Part shown: piece by piece, positions 7,096 through 16,637 of the stretch
Numbering within the stretch: position 1 is the stretch's first letter
How the letters are laid out: every line of letters starts with the position of its first letter
DNA from: Vibrio ezurae NBRC 102218
GTDB lineage: Bacteria > Pseudomonadota > Gammaproteobacteria > Enterobacterales > Vibrionaceae
Assembly: GCF_000467185.1 (NCBI RefSeq)
Contig: NZ_BATM01000008.1
Location: 186,001-250,000, forward strand
Length of the DNA: 64,000 nucleotides
Direction of reading: 5' to 3'
Program-made: the position numbers and the translations under genes
The notes under the pieces: generated by a model
Told to the model about the DNA's origin: nothing
Databases searched by the model: none
What the model saw: the letters and a program-made list of their open reading frames with translations, nothing else

Positions 7096-9477
7096 TTAAC
7101 GACGTCGAGTGGGTTTTTTACCTGCGTTGGGTTTTGCCGCATGGGGATGCGTTTGCTGGCCGCCCTTATTTTGCCCTGTTGATCTTTGAGCATCGCGTCC
7201 TTGAGAGGAATTTCCCTGCGACTTATTACCTGGTGATTTATTGCCTTGCGGCTTGCCATTACCTTGCGGTCTACCATTGCCCTGAGGCTTGTTACCATTG
7301 CGAGACTTTGATTGTCCGCCGTTGCCATTTCCTTTGGCATTGGAATTGGTGTTAGGTTTGCGGATATCAGGCTGATTATCCGTATGTTTAGTCGCAAAGC
7401 GGTGTGCGCCATGGCGACCGGACTTACGTCGTTGTGCTGGCGTTTGCTTCGCGAGATCTTCCTCTGGTACAAGACAGTTTGGCTTGTCACCAATAAGATG
7501 TTTTTTCCCTAAATTAATTAAAGCTTCACGAATTAATGGCCAGTTAGCAGGATCGTGATAGCGAAGTAGGGCTTTGTGCAAGCGACGCTGACGCTCACCT
7601 TTAGCAACAGGCACATCTTCGCGCTTTTTATATTTGACCCGTTTTAGTGGGTTCGTCTCTGAATAATACATCGCAGTGGCGTTACACATAGGAGACGGGT
7701 AGAAGTTTTGTACTTGGTCGCACTCATAGTTATTGGCTTTGAGCCACAGCGCCAAGTTAACCATATCCTCATCTTCTGTACCGGGGTGAGCCGAGATGAA
7801 ATATGGGATCAGGTATTGTTTTTTACCTGCTTCTTTACTGTATTTTTCAAACATCTCTTTGAAGCGGTCATAGGTGCCCATGCCCGGCTTCATCATTTTG
7901 TCTAATGGCCCAGATTCGGTGTGTTCTGGCGCAATTTTTAAATAGCCGCCCACGTGGTGGGTGACCAACTCTTTTACGTATTCTGGGGACTCGATGGCTA
8001 AATCGTAACGTACACCAGAGGCAATCATCACTTTCTTTACCCCATCGACGTTGCGCGCTGCGCGATACAGGTCGATAGTGTGTTTGTGATCGGTATTGAG
8101 TTTATTACAAATGCCGGGGAAGACACACGATGGGCGACGACAGGTCGCTTCTGCTTTAGGAATGCTACAGCCTAAGCGGTACATGTTCGCGGTCGGGCCG
8201 CCGAGATCGGAAATGGTGCCGGTAAAGCCAGGCACTTTATCACGAATATCTTCGAGTTCACTGATGATAGACTCTTGTGAGCGGTTTTGAATAATTCGGC
8301 CTTCATGCTCTGTAATTGAACAGAAAGAACAGCCACCAAAACAGCCTCGCATGATGTTAACTGAGGTTTTGATCATGTCATAGGCAGGGATTTTTGCCTT
8401 GCCGTACATAGGGTGAGGCACTCGGGCAAAATACAAGCCAAATACATAGTCCATCTCTTCAGTAGAGAGAGGGAAAGGTGGTCGGTTAACCCATAATTCG
8501 CGAGTACCATGACGCTGAATCAGCGCTCGTCCTGAGTGAGGGTTGGTCTCTAAGTGCATAATACGACTAGCGTGAGCGTATAAGATGCGGTCATTGTGCA
8601 GCTTTTCAAATGCCGGAAGACGCACCGCGGTAGTTTCGGCGTCGTGACGAGCAGGTCGCACCACGATAGGTTCTGCTTTGGCCGTCACACTTTGGTCGGT
8701 TTTATCGCTACAGTTACTTTCCACTTCATAGGGATTGGTCGGCACAAAAGCCTTGCCTGGCTTTTCAATGCGCGATGAATCGATAATGTTATAGTCCGCT
8801 GGAGGCTCAGCAAGGTTGACCGCTGTTCCTCTAATATTGGTCAGTTCGCTGATGTGCTCACCATCGGCAAGGCGATGCGCCACTTCGATAAGAGCGCGTT
8901 CAGCATTGCCAAACAGTAATAGATCCGCTTTTGCGTCTAACAACACTGAGCGACGAACTTTGTCTGACCAGTAATCATAGTGCGCAATACGACGCAAGCT
9001 CGCCTCTATACCGCCTAAAACAATAGGGGCTTGTTTGTAGGCTTCACGACAACGCTGGGAATAGACTAAGGTTGCGCGATCTGGGCGTTTACCGCCTTCG
9101 TTATTGGGCGTATACGCGTCATCGTGACGTAGTTTTCTATCTGAGGTGTAGCGGTTGATCATCGAATCCATATTTCCGGCAGTGATACCAAAAAATAGGT
9201 TCGGCTCGCCAAGCGCCATAAAGTCATCTTTATTACTCCAGCGAGGCTGAGCAATAATGCCAACACGAAATCCTTGTGCTTCTAGAAGACGGCCAATAAT
9301 CGCCATACCAAAACTTGGATGATCAACATAGGCGTCGCCTGTAATGATGATGATGTCGCAGCTGTCCCATCCCAGCGCATCCATTTCTTTGCGGCTGGTG
9401 GGTAAAAACGGCGCAGTTCCGTAGCATTCGGCCCAATATTTTTTGTGTTCGTAGATAGGGGGGATTGAGTTGTGCAT
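7096..9477 (-). CDS. ygiQ: YgiQ family radical SAM protein with basic disordered tail
   Basis: Radical SAM enzyme of the UPF0313/YgiQ family, 793 residues (E. coli YgiQ is about 739); its reaction is not established. The N-terminal part carries [20 protein letters not shown] and [19 protein letters not shown], both typical of the family. The 4Fe-4S/SAM motif CxxxCxxC lies at about 379–386 ([10 protein letters not shown]). The rest of the barrel includes [19 protein letters not shown] and [12 protein letters not shown]. From about residue 705 the protein turns into a low-complexity Gly/Asn/Gln/Lys tail with PQGN repeats ending KKPTRRR, probably disordered and possibly RNA-binding. Monocistronic, with its own terminator. 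Confidence 0.95.
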   Translation of the reverse strand: MHNSIPPIYEHKKYWAECYGTAPFLPTSRKEMDALGWDSCDIIIITGDAYVDHPSFGMAIIGRLLEAQGFRVGIIAQPRWSNKDDFMALGEPNLFFGITAGNMDSMINRYTSDRKLRHDDAYTPNNEGGKRPDRATLVYSQRCREAYKQAPIVLGGIEASLRRIAHYDYWSDKVRRSVLLDAKADLLLFGNAERALIEVAHRLADGEHISELTNIRGTAVNLAEPPADYNIIDSSRIEKPGKAFVPTNPYEVESNCSDKTDQSVTAKAEPIVVRPARHDAETTAVRLPAFEKLHNDRILYAHASRIMHLETNPHSGRALIQRHGTRELWVNRPPFPLSTEEMDYVFGLYFARVPHPMYGKAKIPAYDMIKTSVNIMRGCFGGCSFCSITEHEGRIIQNRSQESIISELEDIRDKVPGFTGTISDLGGPTANMYRLGCSIPKAEATCRRPSCVFPGICNKLNTDHKHTIDLYRAARNVDGVKKVMIASGVRYDLAIESPEYVKELVTHHVGGYLKIAPEHTESGPLDKMMKPGMGTYDRFKEMFEKYSKEAGKKQYLIPYFISAHPGTEDEDMVNLALWLKANNYECDQVQNFYPSPMCNATAMYYSETNPLKRVKYKKREDVPVAKGERQRRLHKALLRYHDPANWPLIREALINLGKKHLIGDKPNCLVPEEDLAKQTPAQRRKSGRHGAHRFATKHTDNQPDIRKPNTNSNAKGNGNGGQSKSRNGNKPQGNGRPQGNGKPQGNKSPGNKSQGNSSQGRDAQRSTGQNKGGQQTHPHAAKPNAGKKPTRRR

Positions 9478-9602
9478 TGTTAGCCTCTGTCAGCAAGCCG
9501 GGTATTATATCGATTCGTGTAAATGTTAGCTAGCACAAGCCCTAATTATCTCTATACTGAACTAATACTCCTTTTATTTCATATATATAAGATTTGTTTA
9601 CT

Positions 9603-10784
9603 ATGCGAAGATCCTTGTGTCAGTACAGCTTAGGGCTGAGTTTAGCCTGTGGATGGGGCGATTTTGCACACGCGAGCAGCTTTACCGATCCTTTGGATGG
9701 TCAGTTTGATATGGGAGAGTATCTTGCGGAAAACGCTTATGGCTTTTTGCCTATTCCCGTCATTATTACTGAGCCAGCTGTCGGGTATGGGTTTGGTGTT
9801 GTCGGGATGTTTTTGCACGAGTCTGAAGCGCAAAAAGAACAGCGACGTAAAGTGGCACTGCAATCGCTCGATGGCGGGGCTCAGCTTATTCCACCTGCGG
9901 TGACTGTCGCCGGTGGCGCGATGACGGAAAACGGCACATGGTTTGCTTTGATAGGGCACCGGCGAGTGTGGAAGCAGGATTCTATTCGTTATTTAGGTGG
10001 GGTAGGATTTGGTTCCGCTATTATGCAGTTTTACCCATTTTCACACGATGCATTAAAAGACCAAGGTGTGGAGCTTGAAACGAAAGGGTTTGGGGGGATA
10101 CAAAAGTTGCAATTTCGTATGCCAGACACCTCTTTGTTTATTGGTGTACAACAGTTTTACGCCGACAGTGAAGTGACATTAAATAGCGGATTTGGCAATG
10201 GTAATTCTTATAGCTTGGGAAAAACCAAAAGCTCAGGGCTTGGGGTGAATCTTGAATACGACGCTAAAAATAGTCTGTTTTATCCAACCAGTGGCTGGGA
10301 TTTTAATGCCGAGTATTTGTGGTTTCGAGAAGGCTTTGGTGGTGACAATAATTACGAAACGTTTTTAGCCTCTAGTCGAGTGTATCTGCCTATTGCATCG
10401 CATTGGACCCTTGCTTTTGCTGCGAAATATAACGCCTTAACCAGCAATGAATCGCGCTTGCCACCGTTGGCATACCCTGATATCAATTTGCGAGGTATTG
10501 CAGCCAATCGCTATCAAGGAAACCATACCAGCTCTTATCAAAGTCAATTAATGTGGCAGTTTACCCCTCGTTGGAGTGTGTCTGTATTTGGTGGTGTAGG
10601 TGGTAATAGTGGCATTGGAGTGGCGAATGACGGTGCGCGTAGTATGTTTGATGACATGCACTGGGCGTATGGTACCGGTTTTCGTTATCTCATTGCTCGC
10701 CGGTACGGCATTCATAGTGGTATAGACATTGCGTTTAGTGAAGAAGATAGCGCTTTTTACTTTAATGTTGGAACAGGATTGTAA
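9603..10784 (+). CDS. BamA/TamA-like outer membrane surface antigen (D15 family)
   Basis: 393-residue secreted protein. Its signal peptide is roughly MRRSLCQYSLGLSLACGWGD followed by FAHASS. The start at ATG 9603 gives a better signal than the upstream TTG at 9594. The C-terminal two thirds are alternating aromatic/polar strands ending in YFNVGTGL, as in bacterial surface antigen (PF01103) beta-barrels. SSRVYLPIASHWTLAFAAKY and the LRGIAANRYQGNH region match the barrel part of that family. It lacks POTRA repeats, so it resembles the short, barrel-only members whose function is unknown. It should lie in the outer membrane. The next gene, a membrane protein, starts 55 bp later and may be co-transcribed. 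Confidence 0.75.
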   Translation: MRRSLCQYSLGLSLACGWGDFAHASSFTDPLDGQFDMGEYLAENAYGFLPIPVIITEPAVGYGFGVVGMFLHESEAQKEQRRKVALQSLDGGAQLIPPAVTVAGGAMTENGTWFALIGHRRVWKQDSIRYLGGVGFGSAIMQFYPFSHDALKDQGVELETKGFGGIQKLQFRMPDTSLFIGVQQFYADSEVTLNSGFGNGNSYSLGKTKSSGLGVNLEYDAKNSLFYPTSGWDFNAEYLWFREGFGGDNNYETFLASSRVYLPIASHWTLAFAAKYNALTSNESRLPPLAYPDINLRGIAANRYQGNHTSSYQSQLMWQFTPRWSVSVFGGVGGNSGIGVANDGARSMFDDMHWAYGTGFRYLIARRYGIHSGIDIAFSEEDSAFYFNVGTGL

Positions 10785-10839
10785 TAAAGAGCGCGAGCGT
10801 TACACTAGCGCATCTAGAACACTCTTATAGAACGGTTTT

Positions 10840-11535
10840 ATGCACACTTACGCTCAATTATCGACTCATATTCTACTGCCTATGGCTATCGGTGCATTAT
10901 TGGTATTGATAGTCGCACTGCAAAAAGGCGAGATTTGTCCGGGACAAAGAGGGCGCTTACACCGTCAGATCCCGATTCTCGCCAGTGTGTTTTTTATCAG
11001 CGCGGGTGCTATGCCTGTTTTTATTATTCCTGCGGCCTTATTAACGATTTTTTCTGTACAGGCTAAAACGGGTAAAACTCGAGAAAGCGGGCCGGTATTT
11101 TTGTTGTGGCTGACGGTATTATCCTCGTCGATGCTATGGCTTGCCAGTATTGTTAATCATCCCTCTCTATTTTTGTTTGGATCGCTGAGTTTAGCGCTGT
11201 CTGAACTTGTTTTCTTAGGCGCATCTTTGGCACATCTATTAATGGTTCGAGCCAAAACGCGCTTACAAGCATTTCACACTCTTTTGCCCATTGCAGGTGT
11301 TATCTCTTTGATGCTGGTGGTGCTTTCGGTATTGATTCAGACATATTGGGCATGGCCGGCTGACAATGACTGGGTACTACGCACTGTTGCCTATAGTTTT
11401 TCATTATTGATTAGCGCAGTGATTGTGTGGTGTTGGCATTTATTTCGCACCTCTAGCGTCCACGGACTACAAGTTGCTGCCGCATGCGCACTGAGTCTGG
11501 CAGGGAGTTATCTCATTCTGCCATTATTTTATTGA
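10840..11535 (+). CDS. Integral membrane protein of unknown function (about 7 helices)
   Basis: I do not recognise the family with confidence. The 231 residues hold about seven hydrophobic segments (near 8–28, 45–70, 86–103, 107–131, 142–166, 177–200 and 207–229), separated by short charged loops such as QKGEICPGQRGRLHRQ and RTSSVHG. That layout suggests an inner-membrane protein with no large soluble domain. The topology loosely resembles DmsC-type anchor subunits, but no cofactor or partner gene is nearby, so that link is weak. It lies 55 bp after the outer membrane protein gene and 91 bp before the DUF4250 gene, all on the plus strand, so a shared transcript is possible. Confidence 0.6.
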   Translation: MHTYAQLSTHILLPMAIGALLVLIVALQKGEICPGQRGRLHRQIPILASVFFISAGAMPVFIIPAALLTIFSVQAKTGKTRESGPVFLLWLTVLSSSMLWLASIVNHPSLFLFGSLSLALSELVFLGASLAHLLMVRAKTRLQAFHTLLPIAGVISLMLVVLSVLIQTYWAWPADNDWVLRTVAYSFSLLISAVIVWCWHLFRTSSVHGLQVAAACALSLAGSYLILPLFY

Positions 11536-11626
11536 AATTTTGCTTGTAGTCACTGTTAAAACGGCACTGAACAACTAATCTTATATCAATGCTTGTAAGG
11601 TTTTTGGGTAGCGTGGAGGTGGAACG

Positions 11627-11827
11627 ATGGATCTAAGCAATATTAAACGTTGGGACAGCAACATTTTATTGGGAATCGTGAACGAAAAGCTTCGTTTGGA
11701 ATGTGACAGCGTCGAAGAGCTCGCGAGCGTATATGAGATTGATGTCAGCGGCTTATCCGATAAGTTGGCCGACGTTGGCTATCAATACGACCCCTTAACG
11801 AATCAATTTAAATCGTTTGAGTTTTAA
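11627..11827 (+). CDS. DUF4250 domain-containing small protein
   Basis: 66-residue cytoplasmic protein matching the DUF4250 pattern: MDLSNI, then NILLGIVNEKLRLECDSVEE, and the closing YQYDPLTNQF. The family is small, acidic and helical with no known function; a helix-turn-helix-like core (ELASVYEIDVSGLSDKL) is visible but DNA binding is not shown. A good ribosome binding site (GTGGAGGTGG) precedes ATG 11627. It is followed by a strong bidirectional terminator shared with the convergent outer membrane protein gene. Confidence 0.8.
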   Translation: MDLSNIKRWDSNILLGIVNEKLRLECDSVEELASVYEIDVSGLSDKLADVGYQYDPLTNQFKSFEF

Positions 11828-11856
11828 CGATAATACTTTACGAAAACTACGAATAA

Positions 11857-11884
11857 AAACGGCGACCTTAGGTCGCCGTTTTTA
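11857..11884. terminator. Bidirectional rho-independent terminator
   Basis: Stem AAACGGCGACC (11857–11867), loop TTA, and GGTCGCCGTTT from 11871, with T or A runs on both sides. It serves the DUF4250 gene (plus) and the convergent outer membrane protein gene (minus). Confidence 0.9.
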
Positions 11885-11898
11885 TTATGTTTGTTTTA

Positions 11899-12438
11899 TC
11901 AGAAGACAAAGCGAGTGGTTAGCATAAGCTGATCGCCGTAGAAGTCATTCAGTTTACCTTCTAGGCCAATCGAGAATAGCTCCGTTGCGTGGAATCGACC
12001 GTAGGCACTGCCAATCCAATTGTCATCGCTGTCGATAGTGACATAACCCACATTACCGCCCACTTCAAATTGAGGACCTAACCATTGACGCCAGCCAAGG
12101 TTTACTTCCATACCCACTTCGTTGTTGTATTTGTGATTGTCGACAACGCGAAGCAACATCTCACCGGTAATATCGGCCCAGTTGGTCGCAGGAGCGTGGA
12201 AACCTAAACCCGTGCGAAGGTTGTAGTCATCTTCAAATTCAGAATCAATGGTTGTCACGAAGTGTGCGTTCGGATGGATTGACTTGCTGAAGCCAGCGCC
12301 AAAAGTCAACGGAGCCATACCGATACGGGCATCGAGATAATCGTAGTTGAAGTTGCTCATTACTGCTGGGCTTTCAGCAAAAGCTGTGCCGGAAAAAGTA
12401 GCTGCTACAGCGAGTGCAGCACAGGCTAGTTTACGCAT
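11899..12438 (-). CDS. Small outer membrane beta-barrel protein, unknown role
   Basis: 179-residue protein with a clear signal peptide (MRKLACAALAVAATFSGTAF followed by AES) and a mature part of alternating strands: LDARIGMAPLTFGAGFSKSI, EVGMEVNLGWRQWLG and FEVGGNVGYVTIDSD. It ends LTTRFVF; a C-terminal Phe is the usual signal recognised by the BAM complex, so an outer-membrane barrel of about eight strands is likely. It resembles Vibrio hypothetical outer membrane proteins, but the specific family is not certain. It is downstream of, and in the same direction as, the sensor kinase/regulator pair, with a gap of about 190 bp that could hold its own promoter. Confidence 0.72.
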   Translation of the reverse strand: MRKLACAALAVAATFSGTAFAESPAVMSNFNYDYLDARIGMAPLTFGAGFSKSIHPNAHFVTTIDSEFEDDYNLRTGLGFHAPATNWADITGEMLLRVVDNHKYNNEVGMEVNLGWRQWLGPQFEVGGNVGYVTIDSDDNWIGSAYGRFHATELFSIGLEGKLNDFYGDQLMLTTRFVF

Positions 12439-12631
12439 AATTCTTGATAACCTACTTGGTGTAATTGTGTGTCCTTGGCTTACGGGAGTGATCCCATCAT
12501 CATAAATGGAGAATGATGCGCCTTATGTCGTGCAAATATAGTAATAGAACGGGGCAATTACCTCCACTAAAACAGAGGCTTATCTAAGCCAATTTTCTGT
12601 TAAATTTTGCAAATACGGGGCATTCGCACAT

Positions 12632-13129
12632 TTATTCACCAAACTGAAGGCGTTTTTCTGACATTTCTTGCAATATTTTGGCTGTGTCTAAGAATTTTGC
12701 CCATTGCATTGGGTTTGATTGAGTATCGAGTACGTAGCGAGTCAGGTGCGCGGTGACCACATCAACTAACGTTTCTTTTTGCCACGGTTTTGCAATGTAA
12801 AAATCCAGGCAATGATGGTTAATGGCGTTTACGGTGTCATTAAGATCAGCCTGTCCGGTTAATAGAATCTTCTTACTGCTTTTGGTCGCAGGGGTATCGT
12901 GTAGCTCAATTAAAAAGTTTACTCCAGTCTCTTTGGGCATAATATGGTCACATAAAATCATGGCTAAAGGGACGTGTTCGCTGTGGTAATCGGCAATGAC
13001 TTCACGCGCTTCAGCGACGGATTCTGCCGCTTCGATATCACAAAAAGTAGAAAATTGTTGCAGATCACGAACAACGCTATCGAGTACATCTCTTTCATCA
13101 TCGACGCATAAAATTAGAAGTTTGTTCAT
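12632..13129 (-). CDS. Single-domain response regulator (REC only)
   Basis: 165-residue cytoplasmic receiver. Visible REC landmarks are the acidic pair in LLILCVDDERDVLDS, the phospho-acceptor Asp in MILCDHIMPKETG, the switch Thr in KILLTGQA, and the conserved Lys in FYIAKPW. About 40 residues after the domain form a helix-rich tail with no DNA-binding or output domain, so it may act by protein contact. The start at ATG 13129 is preceded by ATGAGG at good spacing and avoids overlap with the kinase gene just upstream. It is probably the partner of that kinase (22 bp apart, same strand). Confidence 0.88.
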   Translation of the reverse strand: MNKLLILCVDDERDVLDSVVRDLQQFSTFCDIEAAESVAEAREVIADYHSEHVPLAMILCDHIMPKETGVNFLIELHDTPATKSSKKILLTGQADLNDTVNAINHHCLDFYIAKPWQKETLVDVVTAHLTRYVLDTQSNPMQWAKFLDTAKILQEMSEKRLQFGE

Positions 13130-13151
13130 TATAGCCTCATTAATTAACGAT

Positions 13152-15059
13152 TTAAGGAGTGAAGGGGAGACGCACAATCATCTGCGTCCCTTTTCCTATT
13201 TCTGATTTTACGTTTATGCTTCCATGGTGTTGGCGAACGATTTGGTGGCACACTGACAAGCCAATCCCCAGCCCAAAGTCGCCTTGTTTTTTAGTGGTGA
13301 AATTTAATTTAAATATATGATCTAATTGGGAAGCTTCAATGCCTTGACCATTGTCTTCTACGGTCACCTCTATCGTATCTTTGAGTTTTTGGGTGTGAAT
13401 AGTCAGCTTTGCCTCATTGTCCATTGCCTTATTGTCCATTGCATCAATGGCGTTCGACACTAGGTTAGTCCACACCTGTTGTAAGGCGTTTGGCCGACAC
13501 AAAATAGGTTCGATATTATGATAGTTTCGTTCAACTTCGACGTTTTTCAGATGATTTTCAAAAATCACTAGAGTGTCTTCTATGCCTTCATGAATATCGA
13601 CTTTTTTTACCGACTCATCATCTGCGCGAGCGTAACTTTTTAGGCTTTTGACCATTTCTGCAATGCGGCTAGAACAGACATTAATGGAACGGATGGTGGT
13701 GCCCGCCGTGTAATAATGTTCTAGCTCACTTAATATTGTGGAGCACTGATCGTGTTGACTGAGCTGCGCAATGTCGGATTCAAGCCCCATCATGATCACC
13801 ATTTTAGCGTGTTGTTTGCTCGGGACGAGATGACTAATGGCGTTGGACTTTTTCCTAAGTATGGCGGTGGGTAATGGATTAGCAACTAAGGCACGTTCTA
13901 GTACGGCTTTACTTAAGCGTTTGCTAACGGGATTAAAATATTCTGTATCACGCGTAATTTCGTGAATTAAGGTATCAGAGCTTCTTAATATGGCGGATAT
14001 AGGATTGTTCAACTCATGAGCGACACCGGCCACTAATTGCCCCAATACCACCATTTTTTCATTTTCCACTAGCCGTGATTGAGCCGCTTTCAGAGACTCT
14101 AAGGTGTGCTCCAGTTGCAGTTTGGTTTCAATACTTCTTTGCAGGCGGCGATTGAAATGGCGTAGCAGTAAATTGGTAAATAAAGGAAGCAGGGCATTGT
14201 TGGATTGCATCACCTTAGTAAAGGTGCTCTTACTGAGTTTGATGACTTTGGTCGGGCTTAGGGTCAAGGCGGTAGAAAATGATTTTTCGCCTGTCACAAA
14301 TGACATTCCGCCAATAATACCGCCTTTGCCGTGGCGCACGACTTCCCGGCGTTTGCCATATTCATCTTGTTTATACAGCGCCACTTGTCCATCAAGGATA
14401 AACCATAAAAACTGATTGGCTTGACCTTCTTTGGTGAGCAAATGCGAGGTTGAATAGCTACGGATGGTGTTGTCTTTATTGTGTTCGGTAAAAAAATCAT
14501 CCAGCTCAGTACAGACTTTTTCTGACAACTCATCATCACTAATAGAATGATAGTCTCGAATAAAGTCATCTCGATAGGCGTGAATGCGTTTCTCTATATA
14601 AGCGCGCATGATTTTTTGGCTATTAAGCACCGAGCCGTAGGAGAGCCAATCGATTTTGGACTGAGAGATAATAAATTCAGTCAGCTCTTTTTTGATAACC
14701 GTATGGGTGTTTTCAGCGTGCAAAGGGTAGGTGAAACAATGGTCTAAGCGACCTTCATTAATAGCCACTACCAGGTTTTGTAATTGGTTTGGATCGCAAC
14801 TGAGTATTTTACGACAATTAGGGGCATTGCGACTGAGTTCGGATAATCGCTGTGAGCTGTCGTGATATAGGCTTTGTGACGCCATAAGCAGAGCAAGCTC
14901 GGCGTCTGTGTCATTTAAAAACTGAATGTGCTGCTGCACTTGTTCGGCATTACTGGCGTACAGCAAAGTAAACTTACGCTCAAAAGGTTTGAGGGCAAGT
15001 TGCAGTAGCGACAGTGAATAGGGACAGTCCTCGATACAAAGAACACAATAATGAGTCAT
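13152..15059 (-). CDS. Soluble hybrid-type sensor histidine kinase with pseudo-receiver and cNMP-like domain
   Basis: 635-residue kinase without membrane segments. Domains in order: a receiver-like fold (about 1–125), starting YCVLCIEDCPYS but lacking the phospho-acceptor Asp (AELALLMASQS) and the conserved Lys (CFTYPL); a cNMP-binding/CRP-like fold (about 205–300, FLWFILDGQVALYKQDEYGK to FTKVM); a coiled linker (about 305–335); a HisKA H-box GQLVAGVAHELNNP with H348; and a HATPase with a G-box around GDFGLGIGLSVCHQIV. The nucleotide pocket lacks the Glu and Arg used by CRP to bind cAMP (IGGMSFVTGEKSFSTAL), so its ligand may differ. The downstream receiver gene is the probable phosphotransfer partner. 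Signal unknown. Confidence 0.9.
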   Translation of the reverse strand: MTHYCVLCIEDCPYSLSLLQLALKPFERKFTLLYASNAEQVQQHIQFLNDTDAELALLMASQSLYHDSSQRLSELSRNAPNCRKILSCDPNQLQNLVVAINEGRLDHCFTYPLHAENTHTVIKKELTEFIISQSKIDWLSYGSVLNSQKIMRAYIEKRIHAYRDDFIRDYHSISDDELSEKVCTELDDFFTEHNKDNTIRSYSTSHLLTKEGQANQFLWFILDGQVALYKQDEYGKRREVVRHGKGGIIGGMSFVTGEKSFSTALTLSPTKVIKLSKSTFTKVMQSNNALLPLFTNLLLRHFNRRLQRSIETKLQLEHTLESLKAAQSRLVENEKMVVLGQLVAGVAHELNNPISAILRSSDTLIHEITRDTEYFNPVSKRLSKAVLERALVANPLPTAILRKKSNAISHLVPSKQHAKMVIMMGLESDIAQLSQHDQCSTILSELEHYYTAGTTIRSINVCSSRIAEMVKSLKSYARADDESVKKVDIHEGIEDTLVIFENHLKNVEVERNYHNIEPILCRPNALQQVWTNLVSNAIDAMDNKAMDNEAKLTIHTQKLKDTIEVTVEDNGQGIEASQLDHIFKLNFTTKKQGDFGLGIGLSVCHQIVRQHHGSINVKSEIGKGTQMIVRLPFTP

Positions 15060-15222
15060 AATCTACCCTGTGTTTTATTGTACTGTAGCAAAATTATTAA
15101 AAATGGAATGAGAGCCAGTTAATGTTACGGTCAGTAATTAGCAAAATTCCTAGAAAATGCTGATTTATCTCAATTTGTTCTGTATAAATACAGGTAAACG
15201 TCAGAAACAGATACTAAAAAAA

Positions 15223-16488
15223 ATGAAACAATTAAAACGAATGGCCGCCGCAGGTGGTGCGATTGCTCTTGTCGGGATTTGGCCACTTGCTGTGGGGCAC
15301 ATTGGGCAAACGATTGTGACCGATGGCGTCAAAAACCTGAGCAACCACAACGTAAAGGTCGAGCTAGAAGAGTACCACAGAGGCTATTTGACCTCTGAAG
15401 CGAAAACCTTGGTGACTGTGACTGATCCACAAGCCATCGCACAGTTGCAAGCGTATGGCTGGCCGACTCAATACGAGTTTGTGCATGTGATTCATCATGG
15501 CTTGGTCAGCATTACAGGTGAGACTTCTTTAGCTCAGAATCCTGAGTTGGTGTTAAACACCAAAACTCAACTCAATGGCAATACAGAGTTTTCAACGGTT
15601 ATCGAACATCAGCAGTTTGACATGGCAGGCTCGATGCCGATGACTGTGCTGTTAGAGTCTCTTACTTTAAATGGTTCCGTATCTGTACTTGGACAACTGG
15701 ATTACCAACTGAGTATGCCTTCTATTGAGCTTGACTATAAGTCAGGCACTATGGTGCGCTTGAGCGGATTGAACAGCAATGGCGACGGTAAAGTTGAGCA
15801 AGAATTGTGGCTGGGCGAACAAACGGTCGCCATCGACAGTTTTGTGATTGACGACAACGAAGGGGTGAACCTTGTTGAGTTGAACGGCTTTAATTACCAG
15901 TTCCAAACCAGTGAAGATGAAAAGGCGGATACACTGCAAGGTAACTATCAACTGACGGTCAAAGACTTTAAAAACCATGATGGTGAAGCCGCTAACCTAA
16001 ACATGAGCTTTACCGCGAGTGGTTTTGATAAATCATCATTCTTAGATATTACCGAGATGTATCAAAATACGCCGCAATGGACGTCAGCAGAGACTGAAAA
16101 AGTATTGCCGAAAGTGGATGCGTTGCTGGCGAAAGGCTTTACCTTATCGCTGAGCAAATTCAAAGTAGACATAGATGAAGGGCACTTTGAAACCAATTGG
16201 ACGTTAGATTTACCCGCAGGAAGTGCTGACTCGTCAAAAGACATGTTGCAATTGCTTGGGCTGTTCAAAGGTAACATGAACGCGTTTGTATCTAGTGACT
16301 TGGTGATGGCGTACCCGTTTATTCAACAAAATTTAGATGAGTTGTTGATTATGGAAGTGGCTACACAATCTGATGATGGTTATCGATTGTCGCTACAACT
16401 TGATAATGGCGAGATCAAATTTGCCAATGGTAAAGCGGTGCCGATTATCTCTTTAGTTGCGCCAATGCTGATGCATCAAGCTCAATAA
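15223..16488 (+). CDS. DUF945 (YdgA-like) family protein
   Basis: 421-residue envelope protein of the DUF945 family. It starts with a basic stretch and a hydrophobic helix (MKQLKRMAAAGGAIALVGIW), either a signal anchor or an uncleaved signal. A long beta-rich body follows with the recurring pattern of this family (LEEYHRGYLTSEAKTLV, and QLDNGEIKFANGKAVPI near the end). The E. coli relative YdgA is an inner-membrane-anchored periplasmic protein without a settled function. ATG 15223 was chosen because the hydrophobic segment begins there; an in-frame upstream ATG at 15157 would add 22 residues with no family match. A good terminator follows the stop. Confidence 0.85.
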   Translation: MKQLKRMAAAGGAIALVGIWPLAVGHIGQTIVTDGVKNLSNHNVKVELEEYHRGYLTSEAKTLVTVTDPQAIAQLQAYGWPTQYEFVHVIHHGLVSITGETSLAQNPELVLNTKTQLNGNTEFSTVIEHQQFDMAGSMPMTVLLESLTLNGSVSVLGQLDYQLSMPSIELDYKSGTMVRLSGLNSNGDGKVEQELWLGEQTVAIDSFVIDDNEGVNLVELNGFNYQFQTSEDEKADTLQGNYQLTVKDFKNHDGEAANLNMSFTASGFDKSSFLDITEMYQNTPQWTSAETEKVLPKVDALLAKGFTLSLSKFKVDIDEGHFETNWTLDLPAGSADSSKDMLQLLGLFKGNMNAFVSSDLVMAYPFIQQNLDELLIMEVATQSDDGYRLSLQLDNGEIKFANGKAVPIISLVAPMLMHQAQ

Positions 16489-16511
16489 AACCAATAAGCT
16501 AGCGTAATATT

Positions 16512-16551
16512 AAGCCATAGTGAGTTATTTTATACTGACTATGGCTTTTTT
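16512..16551 (+). terminator. Rho-independent terminator of the DUF945 gene
   Basis: Stem AAGCCATAGT (16512–16521) / ACTATGGCTT (16538–16547), followed by six Ts. The stem core AAGCCATAG is repeated in the terminator on the other side of serC. Confidence 0.88.
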
Positions 16552-16637
16552 ATATCAAGTTGAGACTTAATTCTTGTTTTAAGCTGGGGTATAGTCAAAG
16601 GATACGTTGATTAAATCACTTGGAGTATATAAACAAA

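Noticed and set aside
12577..12590. GGCTTA/TAAGCC palindrome as terminator of the receiver/kinase pair
   Set aside because: Six-base stem with a 2-nt loop and only a poor T run; not convincing.
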